A stretch of DNA of 64,000 nucleotides from Haliea sp040221975 (GCA_040221975.1 JAVJWR010000017.1:62001-126000); one strand, 5' to 3'. Numbered from the stretch's first letter, positions 36,433 through 46,277 are shown. Numbers and translations: made by a program. Notes: a model not told the origin generated them from the letters alone.

Positions 36433-36951
36433 TTACTCGGTGAAGGCCTGGTTCAGCTTGTCGGTCACCTTGGCGGTAATGCTGTACCCCGCATCCGCGT
36501 GAATCACGGAGCCGCGCTGCAGCAACAGGCCAATGCCCTCGGTAGTGATCAATTCCTGCAGCACTTCCTGAACTTTGGCAGACATTTCCTGCAACAGCAG
36601 TTGGCCCACTTCCTGCTCCGCCTGCTGCAGTTTGCCGGCCACATGCTCAAGATCCGCCTGCTTGCTGGCCAGACGGCGTCGGGCAGCCAACTGCTGGTCC
36701 TGGCTCATCACCGCGACGTCTTTCTGGAAATCCTGAACCATCTTGTCCAGCTCGTCTTTGAGGCGATCAAACTCGGATTTGTCAGACTTGTAGGCATCGC
36801 TGTTGCGCTCAGCACTGAGACGTTTCTGCGCATGATCCGTTTGCAGGATAGCCTGCTCCAGATTGACCACGGCGATTTTCCCCTGGGCCCAACCGATGGA
36901 CGGCAGCAGCAGGGCGGCAGTTATCAGGACAGCTTTAAACACGTTAGACAC
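36433..36951 (-). CDS. skp: Periplasmic chaperone Skp/OmpH
   Basis: 172 residues. A signal peptide is visible (KAVLITAALLLPSIGWA, likely cut before Q23), followed by GKIAVVNLEQAI and a long charged coiled-coil rich in Glu/Lys/Gln (about 45-130), the tentacle region of Skp. Delivers unfolded outer-membrane proteins towards the BamA machine encoded just upstream. Gap of 8 nt to lpxD. Confidence 0.93.
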   Translation of the reverse strand: MSNVFKAVLITAALLLPSIGWAQGKIAVVNLEQAILQTDHAQKRLSAERNSDAYKSDKSEFDRLKDELDKMVQDFQKDVAVMSQDQQLAARRRLASKQADLEHVAGKLQQAEQEVGQLLLQEMSAKVQEVLQELITTEGIGLLLQRGSVIHADAGYSITAKVTDKLNQAFTE

Positions 36952-36981
36952 AAGTATTCTCCAGTAGTGGAAAGAAAAAAA

Positions 36982-39594
36982 TCAGAAGCCCCGACCCAGT
37001 GAGAACTGGAATATTTCCCGCTCATCCTGGTCGGACTCGTTCAGCGGCTTGGCAAGACTGAAGCTCATGGGGCCGAACCCGGTAATCCAGGTAACACCGA
37101 CACCCACCGAGTAGCGCAACTCATCGGCATCAACGTCGAAACAGTTGAGCTGGTTGCGGGCACACTTGGTGTTGAACACGTTACCGGCGTCGATAAAGAA
37201 CGCCGAGCGCAGCTTGCTGCGATCCTTGAGGAAGGGCAGCGGAAACAGGAGTTCCACACTACCCTCGATCAAGGCGTTGCCACCAAAGGGGTCGGGCTGG
37301 GTATTCAGGGTATTGAACGACAACTTGCCGGTTTCCGGATCGACGACATAGCCGAAGAGACGGCCGTCCTCACCACCCACCTGCGTCGGCTGACCGTCCT
37401 CGTCAACTGCGGTGGCCGGCTGGCTGATATCGTACAGGCTTGCGGGTGTCCCGCGTGGCCCCAGGGTATTGCTCTCAAACCCGCGTACGGAGCCGAAACC
37501 GCCAGAGAAGAAGTGCTCAAAGAACGGCAGGTTGGTGGTACCGCCGTAGCCGTCGCCATAGCCCAGTTCGCCCCGCACGCGCACAATCCACTCGTTGGTA
37601 ATGGGGAAGAAACGCTCGCCCCGGTAGACCAGCTTGTAGAATTCGGCATCAGACCCCGGAACAGCCAATTCAAACACCAGGGACTGGGAGGTGCCGCGGG
37701 TCGCGAGAATACCGCGGTTCAGAGTGGACTGGCTCCAGCTGAGGGAGGTGGTCCAGTTCAGGAACTGGTCACCATTGCGATCAAGGAAACCCTGTTCCGG
37801 CGGAATGGTCAGGGCATCCGGCGGCAAATCGGCAATCGGCAGGAAAGTTTCCGGCCCCGAATAGGTACCATCCGGCAGCCGCGTACTTTCATAGAAGCCG
37901 TCCACACCATCCACCAGGCGCGGACTCGCCTTGATTTCCTGTACCGCAAAGCGACCGGCGGTGATATCCGTGTTGGCCACGCCGAAGCTGAAGCCCAGAC
38001 GCTGGGTTTCCTTGATCGGATAGCCAAAATTCAATGAGGCGCCAAGGGTATCCGTGGTATAGCGCGCCACGTTGATTTCGGAGAGATCAGTGGACCGGTA
38101 GAACACGCTGAAGCCGCGGCTAACGCCATCTTCGGTGAAATACGGATTGGTGTAGCTGAAATTGTACAGATCCTGAAACCGGGAGGAATTGAGGCCAATC
38201 CCGATCCGGCGACCGGTACCGAGAAAGTTGTCCTGTTGCAGGTTAAGACCGAAAATCAGGCCCGCGTCCTGGGCATAACCAAAGCTGGCACCAATACTGC
38301 CCGAGGATTGCTCCTCGACGGTGAAGTCGACATCAATAAGGTCGTCGTGCCCTGCCACCTCCGGTGTTTCGACGGTTGCCTTGCTGAAGTAGCCCAGACG
38401 CTCCAGCCGAATCCTTGACTGCTCGATGGCCGCGGCGGAAGCCGGGGCGCTCTCCATCTGCCGCATCTCGCGCCGCAGTACTTCATCGGCCGTCTTCTGG
38501 TTACCCTGGAAACTGATGCGGCGGACATAGGTGCGCTTGCCCGGGTCCACAAAAAACTTCAGGGCGACGGTGTTATCGTCTTCATTGACTTCAGGAATAC
38601 CGGTGACCTTGGCGAAATTGTAGCCTTCGTTGCCCAATCGGCGGGTCATGAACTCCTCGGTAGAGGTGACCAGCTGCTGGGAAAAGGTCTGGCCTTCGGA
38701 GACAAGGACGTACCGGGTGAGATCCGACTCCGGCAATACCAGGTCCCCGGACAGGTCGACATCACTGACGGTGAACTTTTCCCCTTCGGTGACGTTGGCG
38801 GTGATGTAGACCGCCTTCTTGTCGGGTGATACCGACACCTGGGTGGAATCGATGGAGAATTGCAGGTAGCCCCGATCCAGGTACCAGGAACTCAGGGCTT
38901 CCAAATCGCCGGTAAGCTTTTCCCGGGAATATTTGTCGTCATTGGTAAAGAAAGAAAACCAGCCGGTGGTCTTCAGCTCAAACAGGTCGGTCAGCTCTTC
39001 GTCGTCGAATATCTCGTTGCCGACGATGTTCATGTGCTTGATCGCAGCAACCGTGCCCTCATCGACATCAATATTGACAGAGACGCGGTTCCGCGGCTCG
39101 GGCAGGACTTCGGTCTCGATGCTGGCATCGTAGCGGCCCTGCTGCACATACTGCCGCTGCAGTTCAAGCTGCATGCCTTCCAGGGTGGAGCGCTGGAAAA
39201 CCTGCCCGACTGCCAGGCCGGCGCCGCGCAAGCCGTCCAACAACGCCTCGGTCTCAATCGCCTTGTTACCCTCAATATTGATCTCGCTGATGCTCGGCCG
39301 CTCGACCACGATCACCACCAGTACATTGCCATCACGGCCGATGCGGATGTCGTCGAAATTGCCGGTAGCAAACAGGCTGCGGGCAGCAGCGCGGATGGCT
39401 TCCGCATTCACCAGATCACCGACCGCCAGGGGCATGGCGGCAAACACCGAGCCCGCCGATATTCGCTGCAGGCCCTCGACCCGGATATCGGCAACGATAA
39501 AGGAGGCATCCTGGGACTGGACCAGGGGCGAGAGAACCAGCAAGATCATTGCCAGCATCAGTTGCATGCGTTTTTTCAAAATATGTCCAACCAC
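36982..39594 (-). CDS. bamA: Outer membrane assembly factor BamA
   Basis: About 870 residues, longer than E. coli BamA (810). After a signal peptide (MLAMILLVLSPLVQSQ) come five POTRA domains (about 25-430: DIRVEGLQRISAGSVF and later units such as VRRISFQGNQKT), then the Omp85 barrel. The VRGF motif of loop 6 (FGSVRGFES) is present. Extra length sits in barrel loops, e.g. an acidic insert after YDISQPAT. The start is uncertain: GTG at 39594, TTG at 39579 (gives a KKR n-region) or ATG at 39567. Gene order rseP-bamA-skp-lpxD is standard. Confidence 0.96.
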   Translation of the reverse strand: MVGHILKKRMQLMLAMILLVLSPLVQSQDASFIVADIRVEGLQRISAGSVFAAMPLAVGDLVNAEAIRAAARSLFATGNFDDIRIGRDGNVLVVIVVERPSISEINIEGNKAIETEALLDGLRGAGLAVGQVFQRSTLEGMQLELQRQYVQQGRYDASIETEVLPEPRNRVSVNIDVDEGTVAAIKHMNIVGNEIFDDEELTDLFELKTTGWFSFFTNDDKYSREKLTGDLEALSSWYLDRGYLQFSIDSTQVSVSPDKKAVYITANVTEGEKFTVSDVDLSGDLVLPESDLTRYVLVSEGQTFSQQLVTSTEEFMTRRLGNEGYNFAKVTGIPEVNEDDNTVALKFFVDPGKRTYVRRISFQGNQKTADEVLRREMRQMESAPASAAAIEQSRIRLERLGYFSKATVETPEVAGHDDLIDVDFTVEEQSSGSIGASFGYAQDAGLIFGLNLQQDNFLGTGRRIGIGLNSSRFQDLYNFSYTNPYFTEDGVSRGFSVFYRSTDLSEINVARYTTDTLGASLNFGYPIKETQRLGFSFGVANTDITAGRFAVQEIKASPRLVDGVDGFYESTRLPDGTYSGPETFLPIADLPPDALTIPPEQGFLDRNGDQFLNWTTSLSWSQSTLNRGILATRGTSQSLVFELAVPGSDAEFYKLVYRGERFFPITNEWIVRVRGELGYGDGYGGTTNLPFFEHFFSGGFGSVRGFESNTLGPRGTPASLYDISQPATAVDEDGQPTQVGGEDGRLFGYVVDPETGKLSFNTLNTQPDPFGGNALIEGSVELLFPLPFLKDRSKLRSAFFIDAGNVFNTKCARNQLNCFDVDADELRYSVGVGVTWITGFGPMSFSLAKPLNESDQDEREIFQFSLGRGF

Positions 39595-39651
39595 CGGATA
39601 AGGCCCGACCCCAAGGTCATGATTATGTAAGTACCGGCTGAATCCACCGGG

Positions 39652-41007
39652 CTACAGGCGCGCAAAGTCGTTATACAGCGCCAACGCCATGATCCCGAGG
39701 ATCATGAACAGCCCCAGCTGATACCCCAATGCTTGTATTTTCTCGGGTACTGGCCGCCCTGCCAGCAACTCCATCGTGTAGTACAGAAGATGGCCGCCAT
39801 CCAGCACCGGTATGGGCAACAGGTTCAGCACCGCAAGACTGACGCTCAACAGGGCAAGGAAGCCAATCCAGGACTCCAGGCCCGACTTGGCGGAAGCGGA
39901 CGCCACTTTAGCAATGGTAATGGGGCCACTCAAGTTTTTTGGCGAGATCAGGCCCTGCAACATCTTCTTGATTGAACTGAGAGTGAAGCTGGTAAGCTCA
40001 CCGGTGCGGGTAACAGCCGCCCCCAGGGACTGCAGGGGACCGCGCTGGAACTGGCGAACCATTTCCGGCGGCATCGCCGGCATGGCTACTGCAACACCAA
40101 CACGGCCCACCATTGCCCCGCTGGCATCCGCCTCGCCATCGGGAACGATGGTCGTGGTCTGCAGCTGGCCGTCCCGGCTCAGCTCCAGCTCGATCCGCTG
40201 TCCCGGGCGCTCGCGTACATACTCCACCCAGTCCATCCACTGGGGCATGGGAATGCCATCGGCGCGCAGCACCCGGTCGCCGGCCTGCAGGCCGGCGCGT
40301 GCCGCGGGGCTGTCAGCGACTACTTCGTCAACCACCGGCGGCACCTCCGGGGTGTACATGCTGATCCCCAGCCCACCGAACAGGTCCGGTTCTTCCTGCT
40401 CCGACAACCAGCGCTGCAGCGCCGCCTCGGACTGGTACAGCATATCCGACCCGGACTCCCTGACGGTGAACCGAATGCTGCCGGTATCCCCGATCCGGTC
40501 CAGCAGGCGGAAGCTCAGGGCCTGCCAGGTCGGGGTTTCCTCACCGTCGACAGCCACGATTTCCTGGCCGACCCTGAGGCCCGCCGCGTCCGCCACCGAG
40601 CCGGATTGCACCGACCCAATCACCGGGGCGTAGCCGGATTCACCGCCCATGAACAGAATCCAGTAGGCGACAATCGCCAGGGCAAAGTTGGCCAGGGGAC
40701 CCGCGGCCACAACGGCAATACGCTGCAGGACGGGCTTGCGGTTGAAGGCGTGCTCCAGATCCGCTGCGGCCACGTCGCCCTCGCGTTCATCAAGCATCTT
40801 GACGTAGCCGCCCAGCGGTATCATCGCTATGCAGTACTCGGTGCCGTGCCTGTCGTGCCAGGTATACAGCGACTTGCCGAAACCAATCGAAAAGCGCAGA
40901 ACCTTGACGCCGCAACGACGCGCGACCCAGAAATGGCCGTATTCATGCACCGCCACCAGTACGCCGAGGGTGATGAGGGTGATGCCGATGGTAAAAGCCA
41001 GATCCAT
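39652..41007 (-). CDS. rseP: Site-2 zinc protease RseP
   Basis: 451 residues. Cuts anti-sigma factors within the inner membrane during envelope stress. The zinc motif HEYGH (21-25) is in the first membrane helix, the third ligand region is NLLPIPVLDGGH near 395, and two PDZ domains lie between (GSVADAAGLRVGQEIVAVDG and SPAARAGLQAGDRVLRADG). Four membrane segments. Its ATG overlaps the dxr TAA by 1 nt. Confidence 0.97.
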   Translation of the reverse strand: MDLAFTIGITLITLGVLVAVHEYGHFWVARRCGVKVLRFSIGFGKSLYTWHDRHGTEYCIAMIPLGGYVKMLDEREGDVAAADLEHAFNRKPVLQRIAVVAAGPLANFALAIVAYWILFMGGESGYAPVIGSVQSGSVADAAGLRVGQEIVAVDGEETPTWQALSFRLLDRIGDTGSIRFTVRESGSDMLYQSEAALQRWLSEQEEPDLFGGLGISMYTPEVPPVVDEVVADSPAARAGLQAGDRVLRADGIPMPQWMDWVEYVRERPGQRIELELSRDGQLQTTTIVPDGEADASGAMVGRVGVAVAMPAMPPEMVRQFQRGPLQSLGAAVTRTGELTSFTLSSIKKMLQGLISPKNLSGPITIAKVASASAKSGLESWIGFLALLSVSLAVLNLLPIPVLDGGHLLYYTMELLAGRPVPEKIQALGYQLGLFMILGIMALALYNDFARL

Positions 41008-42218
41008 TAACGCTCCAAACTCTCAAGGCTACCGGCCCGCAACCGGGCCAACTGCGCGGCCGCCACCTGACGGGCCTCGCTGTCCGCAGCTTCGACCACA
41101 GCCAGTGAGGTCGGTTCAACAACAGCGACCTGTTCCAGGGTCGCCTCGATGACCCGCGGGATGTCGGTAAAACCGATACCACCACAGAGAAAGGCCTCCA
41201 CGGCGACCTCATTGGCGGCATTGCAGGCGGCCATTGCGGTACCGCCGGCGGCAATGGCCTCTCGGGCCAGGCGCAGACAGGGGAAGCGGCCCTCGTCGGG
41301 TGCCTCGAAGTGCAGTTTCGACAACGCCACCAGATCCAGCGGGGCCACGCCTGACTCCATGCGCAGCGGCCAGCCGAGGCCGTACGCTATCGGAGTGCGC
41401 ATATCCGGGTTGCCCAGCTGGGCCAGAACCGAACCGTCCGTGTATTGCACCATGGAGTGAACGATGCTCTCGGGGTGCACCACGATATCAACCTGCTCCG
41501 GCGCCAGATCGAACAGCCAGCAGGCCTCGATGAGCTCCAGCCCCTTGTTCATCAAGGTCGCGGAATCCACGGAGATCTTTCTGCCCATGGACCAGTTGGG
41601 GTGTGCGCAGGCCTGATCCGGGGTTGCTGCGGCAATCGCCGACGCAGTCCACTGCCGGAAAGGTCCTCCAGAGGCGGTCAGCAAGACCTTACTGACACCC
41701 GCCAGTCCGGACCTGCCCTCAGCATCCACCGGCAGACACTGAAAAATGGCATTGTGTTCACTGTCTATGGGCAGCAGCAGTGCGCCCGCGTCCCGCACCG
41801 CCGCCATCAACAGGTGTCCGGCCATCACCAGCGACTCCTTGTTCGCCAGCAGGATCCGCTTGCCCGCCCGCGCCGCCGCCAGGGTCGAGGGCAACCCGGC
41901 AGCGCCAACCACGGACGCCATCACGGCGTCCACGGCCTCGTGGGTGGCGACCTGCTGCAGGCCCTCCGCACCCGCCAGCACCCGGGTGTCGCAGTTTCCG
42001 GCCAGCAGGACCTCCAGTTCGGCGGCCGCATCGGCGTCCATCATCACCGCGTAGCGAGGCTGAAAGCGCAGACATTGTGCCGCCATGGCAGCCACCGAAC
42101 GATTCGCCGCCAGAGCCCAGGCACGCAGCTTTTGCGGATGGCGCGCTATTACATCCAGGGTGCTGACCCCGATGGAGCCGGTGCTGCCCAGCACCGCCAC
42201 ATTTTGCGCAGCCGTCAT
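41007..42218 (-). CDS. dxr: 1-deoxy-D-xylulose 5-phosphate reductoisomerase
   Basis: Second step of the MEP isoprenoid pathway (DXP to MEP, NADPH-dependent). 403 residues. GSTGSIGVSTLDV binds NADPH; NKESLVMAG, LLPIDSEHNAIFQ with the metal acids, and ASGGPFR are active-site motifs, and the MGRKISVDSATLMNKGLE block is intact. ATG at 42218 is preferred, with GGGGTGG upstream and 2 nt after the cdsA stop; a GTG three codons earlier is possible. Confidence 0.97.
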   Translation of the reverse strand: MTAAQNVAVLGSTGSIGVSTLDVIARHPQKLRAWALAANRSVAAMAAQCLRFQPRYAVMMDADAAAELEVLLAGNCDTRVLAGAEGLQQVATHEAVDAVMASVVGAAGLPSTLAAARAGKRILLANKESLVMAGHLLMAAVRDAGALLLPIDSEHNAIFQCLPVDAEGRSGLAGVSKVLLTASGGPFRQWTASAIAAATPDQACAHPNWSMGRKISVDSATLMNKGLELIEACWLFDLAPEQVDIVVHPESIVHSMVQYTDGSVLAQLGNPDMRTPIAYGLGWPLRMESGVAPLDLVALSKLHFEAPDEGRFPCLRLAREAIAAGGTAMAACNAANEVAVEAFLCGGIGFTDIPRVIEATLEQVAVVEPTSLAVVEAADSEARQVAAAQLARLRAGSLESLER

Positions 42219-42220
42219 CG

Positions 42221-43057
42221 CTACCACCCCGCCAGCAACAGGCCGAGGGCAAACACGGGTGCCGCGCTGCAGAGGCTGTCAAGGCGGTCCAGCAAACCGC
42301 CGTGACCGGGCAGCAGAGAGCCGCTGTCCTTGACCCCGCTTTCGCGCTTGACCATGCTCACGGTGAGGTCACCGAGCACCGATGCCAGCGCCGTCATCAG
42401 CACGACTGCCACCACCGCAGCGAGACTGACGTGGGCCATCCGGGCAGGGATAACCCACCACAGTACCAGTGCCAGGGCGATGGCGCAGGCCATTCCCCCC
42501 CAAAAGCCCTCCCAGGTCTTGGCCGGACTGACCCGCTCCGCCAGTTTGTGACGGCCAAAGCGGGTACCGGCGAAGTAGGCGCCGATATCGGTGGCCGCAA
42601 CCACCAGGACCAGGGCAACCATCAACAGGCCACCGCGGGGAAGGGTCAGCAGGTAAACCGCCGCCAGCCAGGCGCTGGACAGGATCAGCAGACCCATCAG
42701 GCTGCGCATGACCCGGCTGTGCCAGAGTGCCGCGCTCGCCGGATAGCTCTTGACCCACAACAGGGAAAACGACCACCACAGGCAGGCGACCCCCAGCAGT
42801 GGCTGTATCTGCTCGCGCCGGGGCTCGTTGCCGAGCTCCACATAGAAAAACAGGAACAGCAGCATTCCAGCAAGGATCGCGGCAAACAGCAGGCGCGCAG
42901 CGGTGGCCTGCCACCCGGCCAGTCGCGCCCACTCCCAGGCTCCGAGAACCACCACCAGCGCAAAGGCCGCAGCCAGGGCGATCAATGGCAGCAGCAGCAC
43001 CGCCGCGAGGAACAGACCCGCCATGCCGACAGCGGTAATCACCCGCTGCCTAAGCAT
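42221..43057 (-). CDS. cdsA: Phosphatidate cytidylyltransferase
   Basis: Makes CDP-diacylglycerol, the branch point for phospholipids that also feeds phosphatidylserine and psd. 278 residues, about eight membrane segments. The family signature is at the C-terminus: SVLGDLTVSMVKRESGVKDSG, followed by LLPGHGGLLDRLDS. SPAKTWEGFWGG is also conserved. The ATG at 43057 overlaps the uppS end by 8 nt; longer upstream frames would lie inside uppS and are not used. Confidence 0.96.
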   Translation of the reverse strand: MLRQRVITAVGMAGLFLAAVLLLPLIALAAAFALVVVLGAWEWARLAGWQATAARLLFAAILAGMLLFLFFYVELGNEPRREQIQPLLGVACLWWSFSLLWVKSYPASAALWHSRVMRSLMGLLILSSAWLAAVYLLTLPRGGLLMVALVLVVAATDIGAYFAGTRFGRHKLAERVSPAKTWEGFWGGMACAIALALVLWWVIPARMAHVSLAAVVAVVLMTALASVLGDLTVSMVKRESGVKDSGSLLPGHGGLLDRLDSLCSAAPVFALGLLLAGW

Positions 43058-43823
43058 CGCCGCCCACCCCCGACAGCAGGCCATCGGGCTCTCGCAAGCC
43101 GAAACGGCGCTCACGCCGGGAGTAATCCGCCAGCGCCCGGGCAAACTCGAGTTCGCCAAAATCGGGCCACAGGGTATTGGTGAAGTAGAGTTCACTGTAG
43201 GCAAAGTGCCAGAGCATGAAATTGCTGATACGGGCATCGCCGCCGGTACGAATACACAGATCCGGCGGCGGCAGGTCACTGATCGAGACCTCCCGGTCGA
43301 CCGAGGCTTCGGTGATATCCTCCGGCTGCAGGGTCCCCGCCTGCACCTGCTCCGCAAGCCTGCGCGCCGCCTGGGCAATATCCCAGCGGCCGCCATAGTC
43401 CACCGCTATCACGACTGTCGCCACGCGATTCTCGCAGGTCAGATATTCGGCATTGGTCATCAGCCGCTGCAAACGCTCGCTGAAGCGACCGCGCTCGCCA
43501 ATGAAACGCAGACGGACGCCGTCCTTGTGCAACTCCCGCACTTCGCTGCGCAGATAGCGCGACAGCAGTGCCAGCAGTGCCCTGACTTCGGGTTGAGGGC
43601 GGCCCCAGTTTTCGCTACTGAACGCAAACAGGGTGAGCACTTCGACCTTGTGCTGGCGACAGGAACGCAGGATGCTGCGCACAGTCTCGACACCGGCACG
43701 GTGACCGGCATGCCCGGGCAGGCCCTGGCGTCGGGCCCAGCGGTTGTTGCCGTCCATGATGACGGCAACGTGGCGCGGCACCGCAGCAGGGTTGGTAACG
43801 ATTGGCGTTTCGCGACTGGCCAT
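43050..43823 (-). CDS. uppS: Undecaprenyl diphosphate synthase
   Basis: Cis-prenyltransferase that makes the C55 carrier for peptidoglycan and O-antigen. 257 residues. HVAVIMDGNNRWARRQGLP holds the catalytic Asp24; TLFAFSSENWGRP and RTGGDARISNFMLWHFAYSE are diagnostic, as is TLWPDF. Begins 13 nt after the frr stop. Confidence 0.97.
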   Translation of the reverse strand: MASRETPIVTNPAAVPRHVAVIMDGNNRWARRQGLPGHAGHRAGVETVRSILRSCRQHKVEVLTLFAFSSENWGRPQPEVRALLALLSRYLRSEVRELHKDGVRLRFIGERGRFSERLQRLMTNAEYLTCENRVATVVIAVDYGGRWDIAQAARRLAEQVQAGTLQPEDITEASVDREVSISDLPPPDLCIRTGGDARISNFMLWHFAYSELYFTNTLWPDFGELEFARALADYSRRERRFGLREPDGLLSGVGGDA

Positions 43824-43836
43824 ACCCTGAACGGGA

Positions 43837-44394
43837 CTAAATTTCCATGAGGTCGGCTTCTTTGTCCGCCAACATTTTTTCGATGCGTTCCACGTAGACG
43901 TCGGTCAGTTTCTGCACGCTGTCCTGGCCGCGACGCTCGTCATCCTCGCTGATATCCTTCTCCTTCACCAGTTCCTTGAGCATGTTCATGGCGTCCCGGC
44001 GGGCATTGCGGACCGACACCCGGGCAGCCTCGGCCTCGCTGCGGGCCTGACGGATAAAGCCCTTGCGGGTCTCTTCGGTCAGCGAAGGCATCGGGATGCG
44101 GATGACCTCGCCGGAGGTGGCCGGATTCAGGCCGAGGTCAGATTTCATGATGGCCCGCTCAATCTGGGGAATCATGGAGCGATCCCAGGGCGTCAGCGCC
44201 AGGGTACGGCCGTCTTCCACGTTGATGTTGGCCATCTGGTTGAGCGGTGTCTCGGCGCCGTAGTATTCGATCTTGACCGAGTCGAGAATACTCGGATGAG
44301 CGCGACCGGTGCGAATCTTGTTGAAATTGTGTACCAGAGCTTCGACGCTCTTCTCCATCCTGTCCCTGGCTTCGTTCTTGATGTCTTCGATCAC
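43837..44394 (-). CDS. frr: Ribosome recycling factor
   Basis: 185 residues, exactly the usual size. With EF-G it splits post-termination ribosomes. The three-helix bundle shows in EALVHNFNKIRTGRAHPSILD and the charged C-terminal helix (KLTDVYVERIEKMLADKEADLMEI); the domain II core has YYGAETPLNQMANI. Lies 29 nt after pyrH. Confidence 0.98.
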   Translation of the reverse strand: MIEDIKNEARDRMEKSVEALVHNFNKIRTGRAHPSILDSVKIEYYGAETPLNQMANINVEDGRTLALTPWDRSMIPQIERAIMKSDLGLNPATSGEVIRIPMPSLTEETRKGFIRQARSEAEAARVSVRNARRDAMNMLKELVKEKDISEDDERRGQDSVQKLTDVYVERIEKMLADKEADLMEI

Positions 44395-44423
44395 TTTTTC
44401 TCTCCTTGCAATACCGGTCCGCG

Positions 44424-45149
44424 CTATTGGATCAAGGTCCCTTCCTGTCCGCCGCGCACAATACTGAGCAGCGCCCCACGATCCTCCATCTTGAACACGC
44501 GTACCGGCATCTTGTGGTCGCGGCAGAGACAGATGGCCGTGAGATCCATGACCTCCAGTTTCTTGTCCAGCACCTCGTCATAACTGAGGCGCTCATATTT
44601 GACTGCATCAGCCACCTTCATCGGGTCGGCCGAATAGACGCCATCGACCTTGGTCGCCTTCAACACCAGTTCCGCGTCTATCTCGATACCCCGCAGGCAG
44701 GCCGAGGAATCGGTGGTGAAGAACGGGTTACCGGTGCCGGCACAGAAAATGACCACGTCGCCATTGCTGATGGCGCGGATGGCCTTGCGCCGGTCATAGT
44801 GGTCGACAACCCCGCTCATGGGGATGGAGGACATGACCTGGGTGGCGATGTTCGAGCGCTCCAGGGCATCGCGCAGGGCCAGCGCATTCATCACCGTGGC
44901 CAGCATGCCCATGTGGTCACCGGTAACCCGGTCCAGCCCCGCCGCTTGCAGGGCAGCCCCGCGAAACAGATTGCCGCCGCCGACCACCAGCCCAACCTGC
45001 ACGCCTATCCCCACCAGCTGACCAATTTCAAGCGCCAGCTGGTCAAGTATCTTCGGGTCGATACCAAAGCTTTCGCTGCCGGTAAGGGCTTCGCCGCTGA
45101 GTTTCAGCAGAATCCGCTTGTATTTCTTGTCACCCGCAGTCTGTGGCAT
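44424..45149 (-). CDS. pyrH: UMP kinase
   Basis: 241 residues, amino-acid-kinase fold. Phosphorylates UMP to UDP. KRILLKLSGEALTG is the phosphate loop region; VGLVVGGGNLFRGA, DHMGMLATVMNALAL and FCAGTGNPFFTTDSSA are conserved. The ATG at 45149 was chosen from family alignment; the frame stays open for 13 codons upstream. Probably first gene of the transcript running to dnaE, since a terminator separates it from tsf. Confidence 0.97.
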   Translation of the reverse strand: MPQTAGDKKYKRILLKLSGEALTGSESFGIDPKILDQLALEIGQLVGIGVQVGLVVGGGNLFRGAALQAAGLDRVTGDHMGMLATVMNALALRDALERSNIATQVMSSIPMSGVVDHYDRRKAIRAISNGDVVIFCAGTGNPFFTTDSSACLRGIEIDAELVLKATKVDGVYSADPMKVADAVKYERLSYDEVLDKKLEVMDLTAICLCRDHKMPVRVFKMEDRGALLSIVRGGQEGTLIQ

Positions 45150-45259
45150 GTCTGATATCTCCCGAAGTCCAGTTATATTACAGGACAAAGAGCCAGCTCC
45201 CTAGTGCCCCGGTCCAGAATCTGTCGCGGCTGCGGACGCCTGCTGCCTGCAGCAGACAC

Positions 45260-45282
45260 AAAAAACGGGGCCTGGGCCCCGT
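45260..45282 (-). terminator. Intrinsic terminator after tsf
   Basis: On the minus strand ACGGGGCC-CA-GGCCCCGT is an 8-bp GC-rich stem followed directly by six Ts (plus-strand A-run at 45260-45265). It is the cleanest rho-independent terminator in the window and lies 22 nt after the tsf stop, closing the rpsB-tsf unit. Confidence 0.9.
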
Positions 45283-45304
45283 CTCTGCTTGTCCTGCTGC
45301 CCCC

Positions 45305-46162
45305 TCAGCCCTTCAGCTGGGCGGCGACCTCGGCGGCGAAGTCAACCTGCTCCCGGGCAATGCCTTCACCCACCTCGAAGCGGACAAAGGACACCACCTC
45401 GGCACCGGCCGCGGCGACCAGCTTGCCGACGGTAATGTCGGGGTCCTTGACAAAGGACTGCTCTACCAGGCTGTTCTCGGCCAGGAACTTCTTGATCCGG
45501 CCGCCTATCATCTTTTCGATGATTTCCGCAGGCTTGCCGGAATCCTGCGCCTGCACCGTGTAGATTTCACGCTCCTTCTCAATCACCTCTGCCGGCATCT
45601 CATCGGGTGACACGACCTGGGGATTGACCGCAGCAACGTGCATGGCAACGTCCTTGGCCAGGTCCTGGTCGCCACCCTTCAGCTCCACCAGTACCGCGAT
45701 ACGATTATTGCCGTGGACATAGGCGCCGACAACGCCGGCATCGGCGGTGACCAGGCGGATGCGGCGCACACCGATGTTTTCGCCGATTTTCTGTACCAGC
45801 GCTTCGCGCGCCGCTTCCAGCTCACCGGCCATCAGGGCCTCGACGTCGGTCTGGCGGCCTTCGAACGCCGCATCGACCACCTTTTTGACGAAGCCCATGA
45901 AGTTCTCGTCACGGGCGACGAAATCGGTCTCGCTGTTGACTTCGACTACCACACCATAGCTGCCATCCTCGGCAATGCGGGTGGTAACAACGCCATCCGC
46001 GGCGGTGCGACCGGCTTTCTTGGCTGCCTTCATGCCGCTGGACTTGCGCAGCTCTTCAATGGCTTTCTCGACGTCGCCATCAGCGGCTGCCAGTGCCTTC
46101 TTGCACTCCAGCAAGCCGAGACCAGTGCGCTCACGTAATTCCTTGACCAATGCTGCAGACAT
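45305..46162 (-). CDS. tsf: Elongation factor Ts
   Basis: 285 residues. Recharges EF-Tu by releasing GDP. KELRERTGLGLLECKKALAAADGDVEKAIEELR is the N-terminal UBA-like domain, and VEVNSETDFVARDENF is the TDFV motif that touches EF-Tu; IGENIGVRR and HVAAVNPQ mark the core. The ATG at 46162 follows AGGAGGA. The upstream-extended frame has no family similarity. Confidence 0.98.
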   Translation of the reverse strand: MSAALVKELRERTGLGLLECKKALAAADGDVEKAIEELRKSSGMKAAKKAGRTAADGVVTTRIAEDGSYGVVVEVNSETDFVARDENFMGFVKKVVDAAFEGRQTDVEALMAGELEAAREALVQKIGENIGVRRIRLVTADAGVVGAYVHGNNRIAVLVELKGGDQDLAKDVAMHVAAVNPQVVSPDEMPAEVIEKEREIYTVQAQDSGKPAEIIEKMIGGRIKKFLAENSLVEQSFVKDPDITVGKLVAAAGAEVVSFVRFEVGEGIAREQVDFAAEVAAQLKG

Positions 46163-46277
46163 GGCTGTTCCTCCTGCTGCGACCCCACACGGGGCGCTGT
46201 GTACTTGAACGTGTACCTCCGGACGGAGGCCGGGATGCCCCGGAGCAGCCGCGACGGCCGCACCGGGACCGGGGTGC
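46163..46277 (-). promoter_or_regulatory. rpsB-tsf spacer with several GC hairpins
   Basis: The 115-nt spacer can form short hairpins on the minus strand, for example CCTCCGTCCGGAGG and CCCCGTGTGGGG, without a T-run. In E. coli this spacer contains an attenuator that lowers tsf relative to rpsB; a similar role is inferred only from position and structure. Confidence 0.35.

Noticed and set aside
42221..43396. Longer start for cdsA
   Set aside because: The extra 113 codons overlap uppS and have no membrane or CdsA features.
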